Shown here one piece after another: positions 1 through 9,479 of a stretch of 64,000 nt of DNA. Both the position numbers and the translations under genes were made by a program. The DNA comes from Shimia sp. SK013 (GTDB taxonomy: Bacteria; Pseudomonadota; Alphaproteobacteria; Rhodobacterales; Rhodobacteraceae). The stretch's first letter is position 1, and every line of letters starts with the position of its first letter. The notes under the pieces are model-generated. The model was given only the letters and a program-made list of their open reading frames with translations. It did no database searches and was not told where the DNA came from. The stretch is from contig NZ_LAJH01000012.1 of the NCBI RefSeq assembly GCF_001292625.1, forward strand, positions 471,137 through 535,136, written 5' to 3'.

Positions 1-663
1 CATCATGACAACCAGGCGGCGGCGCTGGTGGCGATTGCCCCGAAAGCGGTGGTGTTTGAAATGTTGACGCATGAGAAGGCCGCAGCGGTAACGCCCAGTT
101 TGCTAAGAGATCAGGCGAAACTGGCCAAGGCGCTGGATTGGGCGAACAGCGGTTGGCCGAGTTTTGAGATGTATTATCCGGTGTTTGCTGCCAGCGCGGG
201 TGCGGAGATTTACGGCGCGCAGGTGCCGCGCGCGACAGCCCGCGCGGCTGTGATGGGCGAGGATTTGGCCGAAGCCTTTGGCGAAGGGGCCGAGCGGTTT
301 GGGTTGCTTGCAAAATTGCCCGAAGCGCAACAGGAGGAGCGCGAAGCCAAGCAGATGGCGGCGCATTGCAACGCGTTGCCCGCGGAAATGTTGCCCGGGA
401 TGGTATTGGCACAGCGGCTGCGGGACGCGTCTTTGGCGCGCGCGGTGCTTGCCGCGCTGGAGGCCACAGACGGGCCGGTTGTGGTGATCACAGGCAACGG
501 CCATGCGCGGACGGATTGGGGCGCACCTGCCTTGTTGCCACAAGAGGTCTCCATCTTATTGATCGCCCAGTTTGAGACCCCATCGCAAGGGCCGGAGCCG
601 TTTGATAAGTGGCTGGTAACAGCCGCGGCGGAGCGCGAGGACCCTTGTGAGGCGTTCAAATAG
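1..663 (+). CDS. ChaN-family lipoprotein (DUF399), 5' part missing
   Basis: The open frame runs into the window from the left edge and begins with HHDNQ, which matches the conserved GExHDNxxHH segment of the ChaN/DUF399 haem-binding family, so the true start (and any lipoprotein signal) lies upstream. Further family-like segments are FEML at about residues 20-23, a central helical part, and VVVITGNGHARTDWGAP near the end (GNGHAR is the second conserved His motif). The family is thought to bind haem at the cell surface and is often linked to iron acquisition. The next gene, coaBC, is unrelated. GTG at 28 is an internal codon rather than the start. Confidence 0.8.
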   Translation, partial: HHDNQAAALVAIAPKAVVFEMLTHEKAAAVTPSLLRDQAKLAKALDWANSGWPSFEMYYPVFAASAGAEIYGAQVPRATARAAVMGEDLAEAFGEGAERFGLLAKLPEAQQEEREAKQMAAHCNALPAEMLPGMVLAQRLRDASLARAVLAALEATDGPVVVITGNGHARTDWGAPALLPQEVSILLIAQFETPSQGPEPFDKWLVTAAAEREDPCEAFK

Positions 664-734
664 AGCGAAGGTCGGCTTGTGTCGCGCGGGCGTGCGGCAT
701 AGGTTTGCAAAACTTGACACAAAAGGCCGACAAC

Positions 735-1925
735 ATGCTGACGGATAAGCGCATTCTATTGATTATTGCAGGCGGCATTGCCGCCTTTAAATCGCTTGAT
801 CTGATCCGGCGCCTACGGGAGCGCGGCGCGTGGGTGACACCCGTGCTGACACGTGCGGCCGAAGAGTTTGTGACGCCTTTGTCCGTGTCGTCGCTGGCGG
901 GAGAAAAGGTTTATCGCGATCTTTTTGATCTGACCGATGAGGCCGAGATGGGGCACATTCAGTTGTCCCGTTCAGCGGATTTGATTGTGGTTGCGCCGGG
1001 TACGGCGGACCTGATGGCCAAGATGGCGAACGGGCTGGCCAATGACATGGCCTCGACGTTGCTTTTGGCGACAGATACCCCGGTTCTGGTGGCGCCTGCG
1101 ATGAATGTTCGGATGTGGGAACACCCCGCAACACAGCGCAATCTGGCGACTTTGAGGGCGGACGGGGTGAGCATTGTCGGTCCCAATGAAGGCGATATGG
1201 CTTGCGGTGAATTTGGACCGGGGCGGATGTCGGAACCCCTTGAAATCGTTGCGGCAATTGAGGGCGCAATGAAGGTTGGCCCGTTGTCGGGGCGTCGTGT
1301 TCTGGTGACGTCGGGACCCACTCATGAGCCGATTGACCCGGTCAGATACATCGCCAACCGATCTTCTGGGGCGCAAGGCACGGCCATCGCGGAAGCGCTG
1401 GTGGCGCAAGGCGCGGACGTGGTGTTTGTGACCGGCCCTGCGGATGCCGCGCGGCCGCATGGCGTGCAATTGGTAGAGGTCGAAACCGCGCAAGAGATGA
1501 TGCGGGCAGTGCAGGGCGCGCTGCCGGTGGACGCTGCGGTGTTTAGCGCGGCCGTGGCCGATTGGCGGGTCTCTAGCGCTTCTGACAGCAAGATAAAAAA
1601 GACCAAGGACGGCCTGCCGACTTTGGAATTTGCAGAAAATCCGGACATCCTTGCCACAGTGAGCCAAATGGCGGAAGGGCGGCCGGATCTGGTGGTTGGC
1701 TTCGCGGCGGAGACGGATGACGTGATTGAAAACGCAACCGCAAAGCGTTTGCGCAAAGGCTGTGATTGGATTGTGGCCAACGATGTGAGCCCGGAAACAG
1801 GGATCATGGGCGGCAGCGAAAATGCGGTGACGTTGATTTCCGATAAGGGCGCGGAGAGTTGGCCGCGCATGAGCAAAGGCGAAGTCGCGCGTCAGTTGGC
1901 GGAGCGGATCGCAAAAACGCTTTGA
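735..1925 (+). CDS. coaBC: Bifunctional phosphopantothenoylcysteine decarboxylase / phosphopantothenate-cysteine ligase
   Basis: This bifunctional enzyme makes 4'-phosphopantetheine from phosphopantothenate and cysteine (CTP-dependent ligase, then FMN-dependent decarboxylase) in coenzyme A synthesis. At 396 residues it has the family's usual length. The CoaC half shows GGIAAFKS (13-20), catalytic His74 in MGHIQLSR, PAMNVRMW (121-128) and Cys157 in ACGEFGPGRM. The CoaB half begins near 187 with VLVTSGPTHEPIDPVR and contains the KIKK lysine segment near 285. The ATG at 735 follows AAAAGG with good spacing. An in-frame codon at 705 would add ten non-family residues. It probably forms a unit with dut and the MoeB-like gene. 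Confidence 0.95.
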   Translation: MLTDKRILLIIAGGIAAFKSLDLIRRLRERGAWVTPVLTRAAEEFVTPLSVSSLAGEKVYRDLFDLTDEAEMGHIQLSRSADLIVVAPGTADLMAKMANGLANDMASTLLLATDTPVLVAPAMNVRMWEHPATQRNLATLRADGVSIVGPNEGDMACGEFGPGRMSEPLEIVAAIEGAMKVGPLSGRRVLVTSGPTHEPIDPVRYIANRSSGAQGTAIAEALVAQGADVVFVTGPADAARPHGVQLVEVETAQEMMRAVQGALPVDAAVFSAAVADWRVSSASDSKIKKTKDGLPTLEFAENPDILATVSQMAEGRPDLVVGFAAETDDVIENATAKRLRKGCDWIVANDVSPETGIMGGSENAVTLISDKGAESWPRMSKGEVARQLAERIAKTL

Positions 1926-1974
1926 TATCAGGATTTTGCGCTGACGGCGTAGGTGTTTTGGGGGAAGAAAAGTC

Positions 1975-2442
1975 ATGACCAAGGTGCCCATCAAGTTGCG
2001 CTGGTTGGACGGGGCCGATCAAACCGTGGCCCTGCCGTCTTATGAGACAGTCGGGTCGGCGGGGGCGGATGTGCGCGCGAATTTTCCCGAAGATCAACGC
2101 AATGGCATCTCTCTGGCACCGGGAAAGCGGGCCTTGGTGCCCACTGGTTTGTCGCTTGAAATTCCCGCTGGATATGAGGTGCAGATGCGTCCGCGATCCG
2201 GTTTGGCACTGAAGCATGGGATCACGCTGCCCAATAGCCCGGGCACGATTGACAGTGACTATCGTGGACCCCTTGGTGTGATCGTCCTGAACGCGGGACA
2301 GGAAGCGTTTGAGATTGGCCATGGAATGCGCATCGCGCAGATGGTCGTTGCGCCGGTTTTGACCGCAAAATTTGAACTGCATCAAGACCTTAGCGCCAGT
2401 GAGCGTGGAATTGGCGGGTTTGGCTCGACGGGTGTCTCCTGA
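1975..2442 (+). CDS. dut: Deoxyuridine 5'-triphosphate nucleotidohydrolase (dUTPase)
   Basis: This trimeric dUTPase hydrolyses dUTP to dUMP and pyrophosphate, keeping uracil out of DNA and feeding dTMP synthesis. All five motifs are present in 155 residues: GSAGADVRA (27-35), [12 protein letters not shown] (72-83), [13 protein letters not shown] (87-99, with the catalytic Asp), GMRIAQMVV (117-125) and the P-loop-like [10 protein letters not shown] at the C terminus. The start follows GGGGGAAG. Its stop overlaps the next start (TGATG at 2440-2444), indicating translational coupling to the MoeB-like gene. The coaBC-dut order is common in proteobacteria. Confidence 0.96.
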   Translation: MTKVPIKLRWLDGADQTVALPSYETVGSAGADVRANFPEDQRNGISLAPGKRALVPTGLSLEIPAGYEVQMRPRSGLALKHGITLPNSPGTIDSDYRGPLGVIVLNAGQEAFEIGHGMRIAQMVVAPVLTAKFELHQDLSASERGIGGFGSTGVS

Positions 2443-3503
2443 TGCTTATGGTGTTGGCGATGGCGGCCGCAATCTGGGGCGTTGGGGCCTTGGCTGGCGC
2501 CCCCAGAAGGCTGCGCTGGACGATGATTGCTGTGCTGTACTTCGCGGTTCTCGGTCTGCATTTGGTGCTGGAAGAGGGGCATCCCTTGCGGATGGCAACC
2601 GGGGAATCCTCGGCGCTTTGGGCGATTTTGGGCGGGGCTGCCGCGTTGGTTCTGGTTTATCGAGAGGTGCTCAGCTGGTTGCGCGATAAGGCGGACGCCA
2701 ATGCAAAAACCGCTGAGTCACAGGTCACCGACGGACCATTTTCTGACACCGAATTAAACCGCTATGCACGTCATATTGTGTTGCGTGAAGTCGGCGGATT
2801 GGGGCAGAAAAAACTGAAAGATGCCAAGGTGTTGGTCATCGGCGCTGGCGGGTTGGGATCGCCTGCGCTGCTGTATCTGGCAGCTGCGGGCGTTGGCACA
2901 ATCGGGGTTGTGGATGATGATGTTGTCGACAACTCCAACCTGCAGCGGCAGGTGATCCATCCGGATCGGATGATTGGCGAGCCGAAGGTGTTTTCCGCGG
3001 CCGAGGCCATGACTGCGCAGAACCCGTTTGTCACCGTGAACCCCTATAACCGCCGCCTGAGCGCAGATGACGCAGCATCCTTGATTGGTGACCATGATTT
3101 GGTGCTGGATGGGACAGACAATTTCGACACTCGTTATCTGGTCAACCGAACCTGCGTTTCTTTGGGCAAGCCTCTGATTTCAGGTGCACTTTCGCAATGG
3201 GAAGGGCAATTGAGCGTGTTTGATCCGGCCAATGGCGCGCCCTGTTACCAGTGCATTTTTCCGACTGCCCCCGCGCCTGAATTGGCACCCAGTTGTGCAG
3301 AAGCCGGCGTGATAGGTCCCTTGCCAGGCGTTGTCGGTACGATGATGGCTGTGGAGGCGATCAAGGTCATCACTGGCGCGGGCGCGGTGCTGCGCGGTGA
3401 AATGATGATTTATGACGCATTGTGGGGCGAAACCCGCAAAATCACGCTGCGGCCACGGGCGGACTGTCCGACCTGTGGTGGGGCAAAATCGGCTTTTGTA
3501 TAG
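2442..3503 (+). CDS. MoeB/ThiF-family adenylyltransferase with N-terminal membrane segments
   Basis: This is an E1-like ATP-dependent adenylyltransferase that activates the C-terminal glycine of a MoaD/ThiS-like sulfur carrier, probably for molybdopterin synthesis. Residues about 100-353 form the ThiF domain, with GAGGLGSPAL (134-143), the NLQRQ segment, DGTDNFDTRY, and zinc Cys pairs CYQC (about 264) and CPTCGG near the C terminus. The first 80 residues are not part of standard MoeB: they hold two or three hydrophobic stretches (1-18, 27-43, 58-73) and would tether the enzyme to the inner membrane. There is no C-terminal rhodanese domain. It overlaps the dut stop codon. Confidence 0.88.
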   Translation: MLMVLAMAAAIWGVGALAGAPRRLRWTMIAVLYFAVLGLHLVLEEGHPLRMATGESSALWAILGGAAALVLVYREVLSWLRDKADANAKTAESQVTDGPFSDTELNRYARHIVLREVGGLGQKKLKDAKVLVIGAGGLGSPALLYLAAAGVGTIGVVDDDVVDNSNLQRQVIHPDRMIGEPKVFSAAEAMTAQNPFVTVNPYNRRLSADDAASLIGDHDLVLDGTDNFDTRYLVNRTCVSLGKPLISGALSQWEGQLSVFDPANGAPCYQCIFPTAPAPELAPSCAEAGVIGPLPGVVGTMMAVEAIKVITGAGAVLRGEMMIYDALWGETRKITLRPRADCPTCGGAKSAFV

Positions 3504-3607
3504 CGGCTGTTTCACGTCGGTATCGCGTCGGTGCGGAAATGTGATGCGCACTCGATTGCAGCCCGGTGTTTGGCGACATAGGGTGGCGGCAAAAGGAGAC
3601 TTTCGCC

Positions 3608-5620
3608 ATGACCAATCCGCTGCTGAGTGACTGGACCACCCCGTTCAAAATCGCGCCATTTAATAAGATTGGCGATGCGGATTTTGCGCCGGCCTTTGAG
3701 GTGGCACTGGCAGAGCATCAGGCGGAGGTCACAGCGATTGCGGACAATCCAGAGGCTCCGACGTTTTCCAACACAGTTGAGGCATTGGAAGCGGCGGGCG
3801 TGGCGCTGGACAAAGTGTTGTCAGTGTTCTTTTCCGTCGCGGGGGCGGACAGCAACCCCGAGCGCGAGGCCTTGCAACGTGACTTTTCACCGAAGCTCGC
3901 AGCCCATAGCGCGGAGATTTCGTCAAACAAGGCGCTGTTTGACCGGATCGCCACCGTTTGGGGGGCACGCGATGAGTTGGACCTGACAGAAGAACAGCAA
4001 CGCGTTTTGATGCTGACCCATCGTGGGTTTGTGCGCGGAGGCGCGGCGCTTGACGGCGCAGAAGACGCGCGGATGAAGGAGATCAAGTCGCGTCTGGCGG
4101 TGCTGGGCACCGAATTCACACAGAACCTATTGGCGGATGAGCGCGAGTGGTTCATGCCGCTGACTGAGCAAGACCTTGAGGGTCTGCCGAACTTTGTGGT
4201 CGATGCAATGCGGGCGGCCGGGGAAGAGAAGGGCGCGGATGGGCCGGTTGTGACGTTGTCGCGATCGGTGATCGTGCCATTTTTGCAGTTCTCGCCGCGT
4301 CGGGATTTGCGAGAGATTGCATTTGCGGCTTGGGCAGCACGTGGCGCCAATGGCGGGAAAACTGACAATCGGGCAATTGCGGCGGAAACACTGGCTTTGC
4401 GCGAAGAACGGGCGAAGCTGTTGGGCTACGACAGTTTCTCAGATTTCAAGCTGGAGACCGAGATGGCCAAAACGCCCGCAGCGGTGCGCGCGTTGTTGAT
4501 GGCGGTTTGGGAACCGGCGAAAGCGCGGGCCGAAGCGGATGGCGCTGTGTTGACCGAGATGATGCACGGCGATGGCATCAACGGCGATCTGGAGCCATGG
4601 GATTGGCGGTATTACGCAGAGAAGCGTCGCAAAGCCGAGCATGATCTCGATGAGGCAGCGCTTAAGCCATACCTGCAATTGGAGCGCATGATTGAAGCGA
4701 GCTTCGCCTGCGCGACGCGGTTGTTTGGACTGACGTTCAAGGAGCTCGATGTGCCGCTCTACCATGCGGATTGCCGGGCATGGGAAGTGACGCGTGACGG
4801 GTCGCATGTGGCTGTGTTTATCGGTGACTATTTTGCACGCGGCGGAAAGCGGTCCGGGGCGTGGTGTTCCGCGATGCGGGGGCAAGCGAAATTCCCTGAG
4901 GTGCAGGGGCCAGTTGTGATCAATGTCTGCAATTTCGCAAAAGGTGATCCGGCGCTGCTGAGCTACGATGATGCGCGCACGTTGTTCCATGAGTTTGGGC
5001 ACGCGCTGCATCAGATGTTGTCAAACGTGACCTATGAAAGCGTGTCGGGCACATCCGTGGCACGTGATTTTGTGGAATTGCCAAGCCAGCTTTATGAGCA
5101 TTGGCTTGAGGTGCCGGAAGTGCTGGCAGAATTTGCCACACATGCCGAGACCGGTGAGGCGATGCCGCAGGACATGCTGGAGAAAGTCCTCGGCGCTGCG
5201 AATTTCGATCAGGGATTTGCGACGGTGGAATACGTCGCTTCGGCGTTGGTGGATCTGGCGTTTCATGACGAGGCGGCGCCAGCTGACCCGATGGCGAAAC
5301 AGGCGGAGGTTCTGGCCGAACTGGGCATGCCGCGCGCCATCACGATGCGCCACGCAACGCCGCAGTTTGCGCATGTCTTTGCTGGCGATGGTTATAGCTC
5401 TGGCTACTACAGCTATATGTGGTCCGAAGTGATGGATGCGGATGCGTTCGAAGCCTTTGAAGAAGCGGGCGACCCGTTTGATGCGGCGACAGCCAAAGCG
5501 CTGGAAACCCACATCCTGTCAACTGGCGGCACCGTCGAAGCAGATGCGCTTTATGAGCGGTTCCGCGGGCGGCTGCCGGGCGTGGAGGCTTTGCTCAAAG
5601 GGCGTGGACTGGCGGTTTAA
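3608..5620 (+). CDS. M3-family zinc metallopeptidase (oligopeptidase A / Dcp type)
   Basis: This is a cytoplasmic thimet-type metallopeptidase that trims short peptides. At 670 residues it is close to E. coli Dcp and PrlC (about 680). The zinc site HEFGHALH begins at His461, with the downstream glutamate in FVELPSQLYEHW. The C-terminal GYSSGYYSYMWSEVMDADAF segment is characteristic of the subfamily. The start at 3608 follows AAAAGGAGAC, which is a better choice than an in-frame ATG at 3566. Whether it is a dipeptidyl carboxypeptidase or an oligopeptidase cannot be decided here. It converges with ispZ across a hairpin-rich spacer. Confidence 0.93.
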   Translation: MTNPLLSDWTTPFKIAPFNKIGDADFAPAFEVALAEHQAEVTAIADNPEAPTFSNTVEALEAAGVALDKVLSVFFSVAGADSNPEREALQRDFSPKLAAHSAEISSNKALFDRIATVWGARDELDLTEEQQRVLMLTHRGFVRGGAALDGAEDARMKEIKSRLAVLGTEFTQNLLADEREWFMPLTEQDLEGLPNFVVDAMRAAGEEKGADGPVVTLSRSVIVPFLQFSPRRDLREIAFAAWAARGANGGKTDNRAIAAETLALREERAKLLGYDSFSDFKLETEMAKTPAAVRALLMAVWEPAKARAEADGAVLTEMMHGDGINGDLEPWDWRYYAEKRRKAEHDLDEAALKPYLQLERMIEASFACATRLFGLTFKELDVPLYHADCRAWEVTRDGSHVAVFIGDYFARGGKRSGAWCSAMRGQAKFPEVQGPVVINVCNFAKGDPALLSYDDARTLFHEFGHALHQMLSNVTYESVSGTSVARDFVELPSQLYEHWLEVPEVLAEFATHAETGEAMPQDMLEKVLGAANFDQGFATVEYVASALVDLAFHDEAAPADPMAKQAEVLAELGMPRAITMRHATPQFAHVFAGDGYSSGYYSYMWSEVMDADAFEAFEEAGDPFDAATAKALETHILSTGGTVEADALYERFRGRLPGVEALLKGRGLAV

Positions 5621-5650
5621 AGCGCGCTCCCGCCCCTGCGGGTTGGGCTT

Positions 5651-5797
5651 GGCTCACGTCTGGCGACGTGAGCCTGAGGGGCGCGGCCCCTCGACCTGCG
5701 GTCTCACCCCGCCGCGCCTTCGCGCAAGCATCGCCCCATTCCTCTTCAGGTTTTTTTGTTCCCTAAATACCTCGGGGTTTCCACAGCACAGCTGTGG
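5651..5797 (+). repeat. Structured intergenic repeat, copy 1 (hairpin - T-rich core - hairpin)
   Basis: This lies in the convergent gap between the M3 peptidase and ispZ. A 10-bp stem with a 4-nt loop (arms GGCTCACGTC and GACGTGAGCC, 5651-5674) is followed by a second stem (GAGGGGC/GCCCCTC, 5676-5692). Then comes the core TTTTTGTTCC-N2-AAATACC (5752-5771) and a small hairpin CCACAGC-ACA-GCTGTGG (5781-5797). The same core recurs at 15221 and 40210, and copy 2 has the same hairpin-core-hairpin order. It may act as a bidirectional terminator or be a mobile palindromic repeat. Confidence 0.6.
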
Positions 5798-5815
5798 ATT
5801 TGGGGCAGAGCCCCT

Positions 5816-6442
5816 TTAGGACGTTTCGTCTGTCTCTTCTGCGTAGTCCTGAAACACCTTGCCCTGCGTCATGAAGAACGCAAAAATCGCCGCCGTGAGG
5901 CCGAAGGTTTTGAAGTTCACCCACGCTTGCTCGCTCATCAGGCGCCAAACCAGTTCGTTGGCGATGGCGAGGCCAAAGAAGAATAACATGAGACGCTTGG
6001 TCAGGATCATCCAGCCCTCGTGTTTGAGAGGCATCATGCCTTCCATCACGTGACGCAAGTAGGATTGGCCGCGCATCAAACCCACCGCAAGGATGCCGCC
6101 AAACATCACGTAAAGGATCGTGGGCTTCATTTTGATGAAGCGTGGATCGTTCAGCCAGACCGTCAACCCGCCAAAGACCACCACAAGCACAAGCGTCATG
6201 ACCTGCATTTTTGACAGATGGCCGGTGAGTTTCCACAAGATACCTGTTGTCAGGATCAGCAACGGTACAAACATCGCGGTCACAAGGATGAAGCCCTGAT
6301 AGTCGGTGCCCCCCAAAGTGAAGGTGGCGTCTTTCAGGCGCATGTAGCCGATAAAGAACAGGACAATTGGGCCGAGTTCCAGACCCGTTTTAAGCCACGG
6401 GTTGATCTTCTTTTTGGTCGGTTCCGGCGTTTGCTCAGACAT
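5816..6442 (-). CDS. ispZ: Septation protein IspZ/YciB family inner membrane protein
   Basis: This is a polytopic inner-membrane protein of the YciB/IspZ family, implicated in cell envelope and division processes. From MSEQTPEP it has 208 residues. A hydrophilic lysine-rich N terminus is followed by about six membrane helices, with family features such as NPWLKTGLELGPIVLFF and the KMKPTILYVMFGG and NELVWRLMSEQAWVNFK segments. The start at 6442 has AAAGGAG seven bases upstream, and this sequence overlaps the stop codon of the EamA gene before it. An in-frame codon at 6469 lies inside the EamA gene and is less likely. It is the last gene of the ftsY-EamA-ispZ unit. Confidence 0.9.
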   Translation of the reverse strand: MSEQTPEPTKKKINPWLKTGLELGPIVLFFIGYMRLKDATFTLGGTDYQGFILVTAMFVPLLILTTGILWKLTGHLSKMQVMTLVLVVVFGGLTVWLNDPRFIKMKPTILYVMFGGILAVGLMRGQSYLRHVMEGMMPLKHEGWMILTKRLMLFFFGLAIANELVWRLMSEQAWVNFKTFGLTAAIFAFFMTQGKVFQDYAEETDETS

Positions 6443-6452
6443 GGGCGCTCCT

Positions 6453-7355
6453 TTATCCTCCGAACTCAACTATCACAGCACCGAGTGCGATCAATGCCAT
6501 AAGAGCGATGCGGCGCGGGCCAACGGTTTCTTTGAGCACCAGCCAACCGATCAGCGCGGCAAAAACCGGAGAGGTTTCGCGCAGCACAGCGGCTTCGCCA
6601 ACGCTGTCCAGTCGGGTGGCCATCATGACAGAACCAAAGCTGGCAAAAGCCACCAGCCCGCCGATAAATCCCCGCACCATGAGAGGCCCCGGGGTGGGGG
6701 CGTCGACCATGGATCGCCAGCGCAGATACGCCAGCACCGGAAACACCAGCCCGTCGATGAAAAAGAACCACGCGAGGAAGGTGAAAGGGTTGGCGGTGGC
6801 ACGGATGCCGTAGGCGTCAAAGGTCGTATAAAGTGCCACAAAAAAGCCGGTGAAGACAGCGATCACCATAGCCGAGACCAGCGTTTCGCGGCCTTCTTTC
6901 ATGAAGATCATGTTATAAATGGCGAGGCCAAGGATGCCGGACATCAGCACCGACACTCCAAGCCACTGCGTGCCGGTAAAGGTCTCACCAAAAATCAGGT
7001 AGGCGCCGATCACGGTGAAGAACGGGCCGATGCCGCGCACCACCGGGTAGACCACGGTATAAGCGCCTTTGGTGTAAGCCCAGCTTTGCAGAAATTTGTA
7101 ACCCAGGTGGATCACAAAGGCGCCAGCAAAGATCGGCCACATGTGCGGTTCTGGCCACGGCACCACAAAGAAGGCAAATGGCGCGGCCATTGCAGCATAG
7201 GAAAAATCAATCGCGCCGCGGGTGAGCCAGGGATCGTGGCGGCCTTTTTGAAGCGCGCCAAAAACCGCGTGCAGGAAGGCGGCAGCAAGAGCGAGGACCA
7301 GAGCAAGCTGGGCACCGGCAGGCGTGCCCTCCAGAGAGACCAGCCATTCACTCAT
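6453..7355 (-). CDS. EamA/DMT-family transporter
   Basis: This is a 300-residue inner-membrane protein with ten hydrophobic helices arranged as two EamA repeats, each about 140 residues. Typical drug/metabolite transporter pieces are VVYPVVRGIGPFFTVIGAYLI in repeat one and RETSPVFAALIGWLVLKE (GE/KE-type ending) in repeat two. The substrate cannot be told from sequence. The start lies 10 bp after the ftsY stop and the stop lies within the ispZ ribosome-binding site, so the three genes are very likely co-transcribed. Confidence 0.88.
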   Translation of the reverse strand: MSEWLVSLEGTPAGAQLALVLALAAAFLHAVFGALQKGRHDPWLTRGAIDFSYAAMAAPFAFFVVPWPEPHMWPIFAGAFVIHLGYKFLQSWAYTKGAYTVVYPVVRGIGPFFTVIGAYLIFGETFTGTQWLGVSVLMSGILGLAIYNMIFMKEGRETLVSAMVIAVFTGFFVALYTTFDAYGIRATANPFTFLAWFFFIDGLVFPVLAYLRWRSMVDAPTPGPLMVRGFIGGLVAFASFGSVMMATRLDSVGEAAVLRETSPVFAALIGWLVLKETVGPRRIALMALIALGAVIVEFGG

Positions 7356-7365
7356 CGGTGCGTGC

Positions 7366-8634
7366 TCACCCTTTTTCCAAGCCGGTCAGTGCCGCTGCAA
7401 ACTCTTCGGGATCAAAGGGTTGCAGGTCATCGATTTGCTCGCCCACGCCAATGGCGTGGATCGGCAGACCGAATTTGTCGGCAAGGCTGACGAGGATACC
7501 GCCTTTGGCGGTGCCGTCGAGCTTGGTCATCACAAGACCGGAAACATTTGCGAGTTTCTGGAAGGTTTCGACTTGGGAAATCGCGTTCTGACCGGTTGTG
7601 GCGTCGAGAACCAGCAAGGTGTTGTGCGGTGCGTCTGGGTCTTTCTTGCGGATCACGCGCACGATTTTGGCGAGTTCTTCCATCAGATCCTGACGGTTTT
7701 GCAGGCGACCTGCGGTGTCGATCATCAAAAGGTCGGCGCCGTCGGCTTCGGCCTTGGTCATGGCGTCAAACGCGAGGCTGGCCGGGTCAGAGCCTTCGGG
7801 TGCGGTCAGGACCGGCACGCCAGCGCGGTCACCCCAGACTTGCAGCTGTTCCACGGCGGCGGCGCGGAATGTGTCGCCGGCTGCGATCACCACCGATTTT
7901 CCGGCGTTGCGGAATTGGCTGGCGAGTTTGCCGATGGTTGTGGTTTTGCCGGAGCCGTTCACGCCGACAACCAGCACGACCTGCGGCTTGGAGGGATAAA
8001 GCGGCATCGGGCGGGCGACAGTGTCCATGATGCGGCTGATTTCGCCCGCAAGCAGTTCCTTGATCTCGCGAGACGACACGCGGCGGCCCATGCGGCCTTC
8101 GGCTATGTTGGCGGTCACGCGCAAGGCGGTGTCCACGCCCATATCCGAGGTGATGAGCAGCTCTTCGAGTTGCTCCAGCATGTCGTCGTCAAGTTCGCGT
8201 TTTACCTCTGTCGGGGCGGTGGTGCGGCCTGTCAGGCGGGCAAGCAGGCCGGGTTTGGCAGCAGGTGCCGGTTCCGGCGTGGCGGCGGTCTGCGGTGCAG
8301 GGGCCGGTTTGGCGGTTGGTTCAGGTGTTGGTTTAGGCGCCGCCGTGGCTGGCGCCGGTTCCGGGGTCGCAACGGGCTGAGGCGCGGGCTCAGGGACTGG
8401 CTCTGCGGCTGGAGTTGGGACGACGGGTTCCGGAAGTGGCGCTGGCGTTGGGTCGGGCGTCGGCTCAGGCTGTTTTTCCGCCTGTGGTTCAGGTGTGGGT
8501 TCAGGTGCCGCCGCAGGTTCAGGTGCTGCGACCGCCTCTTCTGCACCGCCGTCTTCGACAATGGCGTCCAGCCCTTCTTCGAGTTTGGAGCTGGATTTGA
8601 ACAGCCGGTCTTTGAGCTTGGAAAAAAACGCCAT
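7366..8634 (-). CDS. ftsY: Signal recognition particle receptor FtsY
   Basis: FtsY is the SRP receptor GTPase, which docks ribosome-nascent chain complexes at the inner membrane. It is 422 residues long. Residues 1-25 are basic/amphipathic, about 30-130 form a Pro-Ala-Glu-rich low-complexity linker (the A domain), about 140-205 the N domain, and the rest the NG GTPase. Motifs seen: P-loop GVNGSGKT (224-231), DTFRAAA (254-260), DTAGR (306-310), TKLD (370-373) and the C-terminal [17 protein letters not shown]. The start has GGAGGCCCCG upstream. The repetitive PxPEP linker is of a type that varies greatly in length between related species. Confidence 0.97.
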   Translation of the reverse strand: MAFFSKLKDRLFKSSSKLEEGLDAIVEDGGAEEAVAAPEPAAAPEPTPEPQAEKQPEPTPDPTPAPLPEPVVPTPAAEPVPEPAPQPVATPEPAPATAAPKPTPEPTAKPAPAPQTAATPEPAPAAKPGLLARLTGRTTAPTEVKRELDDDMLEQLEELLITSDMGVDTALRVTANIAEGRMGRRVSSREIKELLAGEISRIMDTVARPMPLYPSKPQVVLVVGVNGSGKTTTIGKLASQFRNAGKSVVIAAGDTFRAAAVEQLQVWGDRAGVPVLTAPEGSDPASLAFDAMTKAEADGADLLMIDTAGRLQNRQDLMEELAKIVRVIRKKDPDAPHNTLLVLDATTGQNAISQVETFQKLANVSGLVMTKLDGTAKGGILVSLADKFGLPIHAIGVGEQIDDLQPFDPEEFAAALTGLEKG

Positions 8635-8684
8635 CGGGGCCTCCGAAAAAAGTCTTCACTCCACTTAGTCTTATTCGCAAGGAC

Positions 8685-9362
8685 TTAAAAGAGTGGCGTG
8701 GCCCAACCGCTGCCAGCAAGGATTAGGAACTGCCCGCCCGCATAAAGCAGCCAGAGCGCAACGGAGGCGGGGCGTTGCCAGCGCGAGCTGTCGGACATTC
8801 GAAACAGCTGCAGCGACAGGATGGTGTCGGACGCCAGAAAGGCAAACGCGCCAAAGGTGGCGAGCGGCAACCCGGGCAAGCCAAGTGCGGTGAGCCCCAT
8901 GAGCGAAATGAGGATGACATAGATGCGCACCGGCCAGCGCATGTCGCCGGTAAACGGGATTAGCCAGCGTTCGGTTGAGAGCGCAAAAACGGCGATGGCG
9001 GCGATAAAGGCCCACGGCGCGTCCAGCGGGCCTGTGCCGAGCGTCCAGAAATGCACAACGTAGCCGACGTGGGCGGCAGCAAAGGCGATGAGGCCGATCA
9101 GGAAGGGGCGTTCGCCGTCGCGGGCCAGTGCGATGTCGCCGACGGCAGAGAGCAGGAGCGCAATGACGACGGCAGGGTGGCCGAAGCTGATCCATGCGGC
9201 CGCCGCGAAAGCAGGCATAGGGATGGCTTTGACGATGGTCTTGGCACGGCTAGGTGGGCGGTGGCAGAAAAACACCGCATAGATCAGAGCCGCAAGCAGG
9301 CCGACCCCGATGAAGACAAATTTTAGAGTCTGGCGCAGGGCGATGATTTCAAATGGTGTCAT
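8685..9362 (-). CDS. YhhN/TMEM86-family membrane protein (lysoplasmalogenase-like)
   Basis: This is a polytopic membrane protein of about 225 residues with seven or eight hydrophobic helices. The conserved family segments are KAIPMPAFAAAAW near the N terminus, LLLSAVGDIAL (charged pair in a helix) in the middle and FLASDTILSLQLF towards the C terminus. Eukaryotic members hydrolyse the vinyl-ether bond of lysoplasmalogens. Bacterial members are mostly uncharacterised. The start at 9362 (MTPFEII) is preferred because AAGG sits six bases upstream. The frame stays open to 9437 but that extension is polar and unlike the family. Confidence 0.82.
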   Translation of the reverse strand: MTPFEIIALRQTLKFVFIGVGLLAALIYAVFFCHRPPSRAKTIVKAIPMPAFAAAAWISFGHPAVVIALLLSAVGDIALARDGERPFLIGLIAFAAAHVGYVVHFWTLGTGPLDAPWAFIAAIAVFALSTERWLIPFTGDMRWPVRIYVILISLMGLTALGLPGLPLATFGAFAFLASDTILSLQLFRMSDSSRWQRPASVALWLLYAGGQFLILAGSGWATPLF

Positions 9363-9479
9363 GAGGGCCTTGGATGGCTGATTTTCGGTGACCTTAGCGG
9401 TGACACGCTGAGGTGCAAACGAAAATGACCGCACCAAGGCGCCCCAGATGTTGTGTTCCCTAGGTAATGCAGGAGAAGG

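Noticed and set aside
6402..7490. 362-residue open frame opposite the EamA gene
   Set aside because: Antisense to a clear ten-helix transporter; composition very rich in His, Gly and Lys with no recognisable fold.
7324..8688. 454-residue Gly/Arg-rich open frame opposite ftsY
   Set aside because: It mirrors the Pro/Ala linker of FtsY; the low-complexity GFR/RR pattern is an artefact of the opposite strand.
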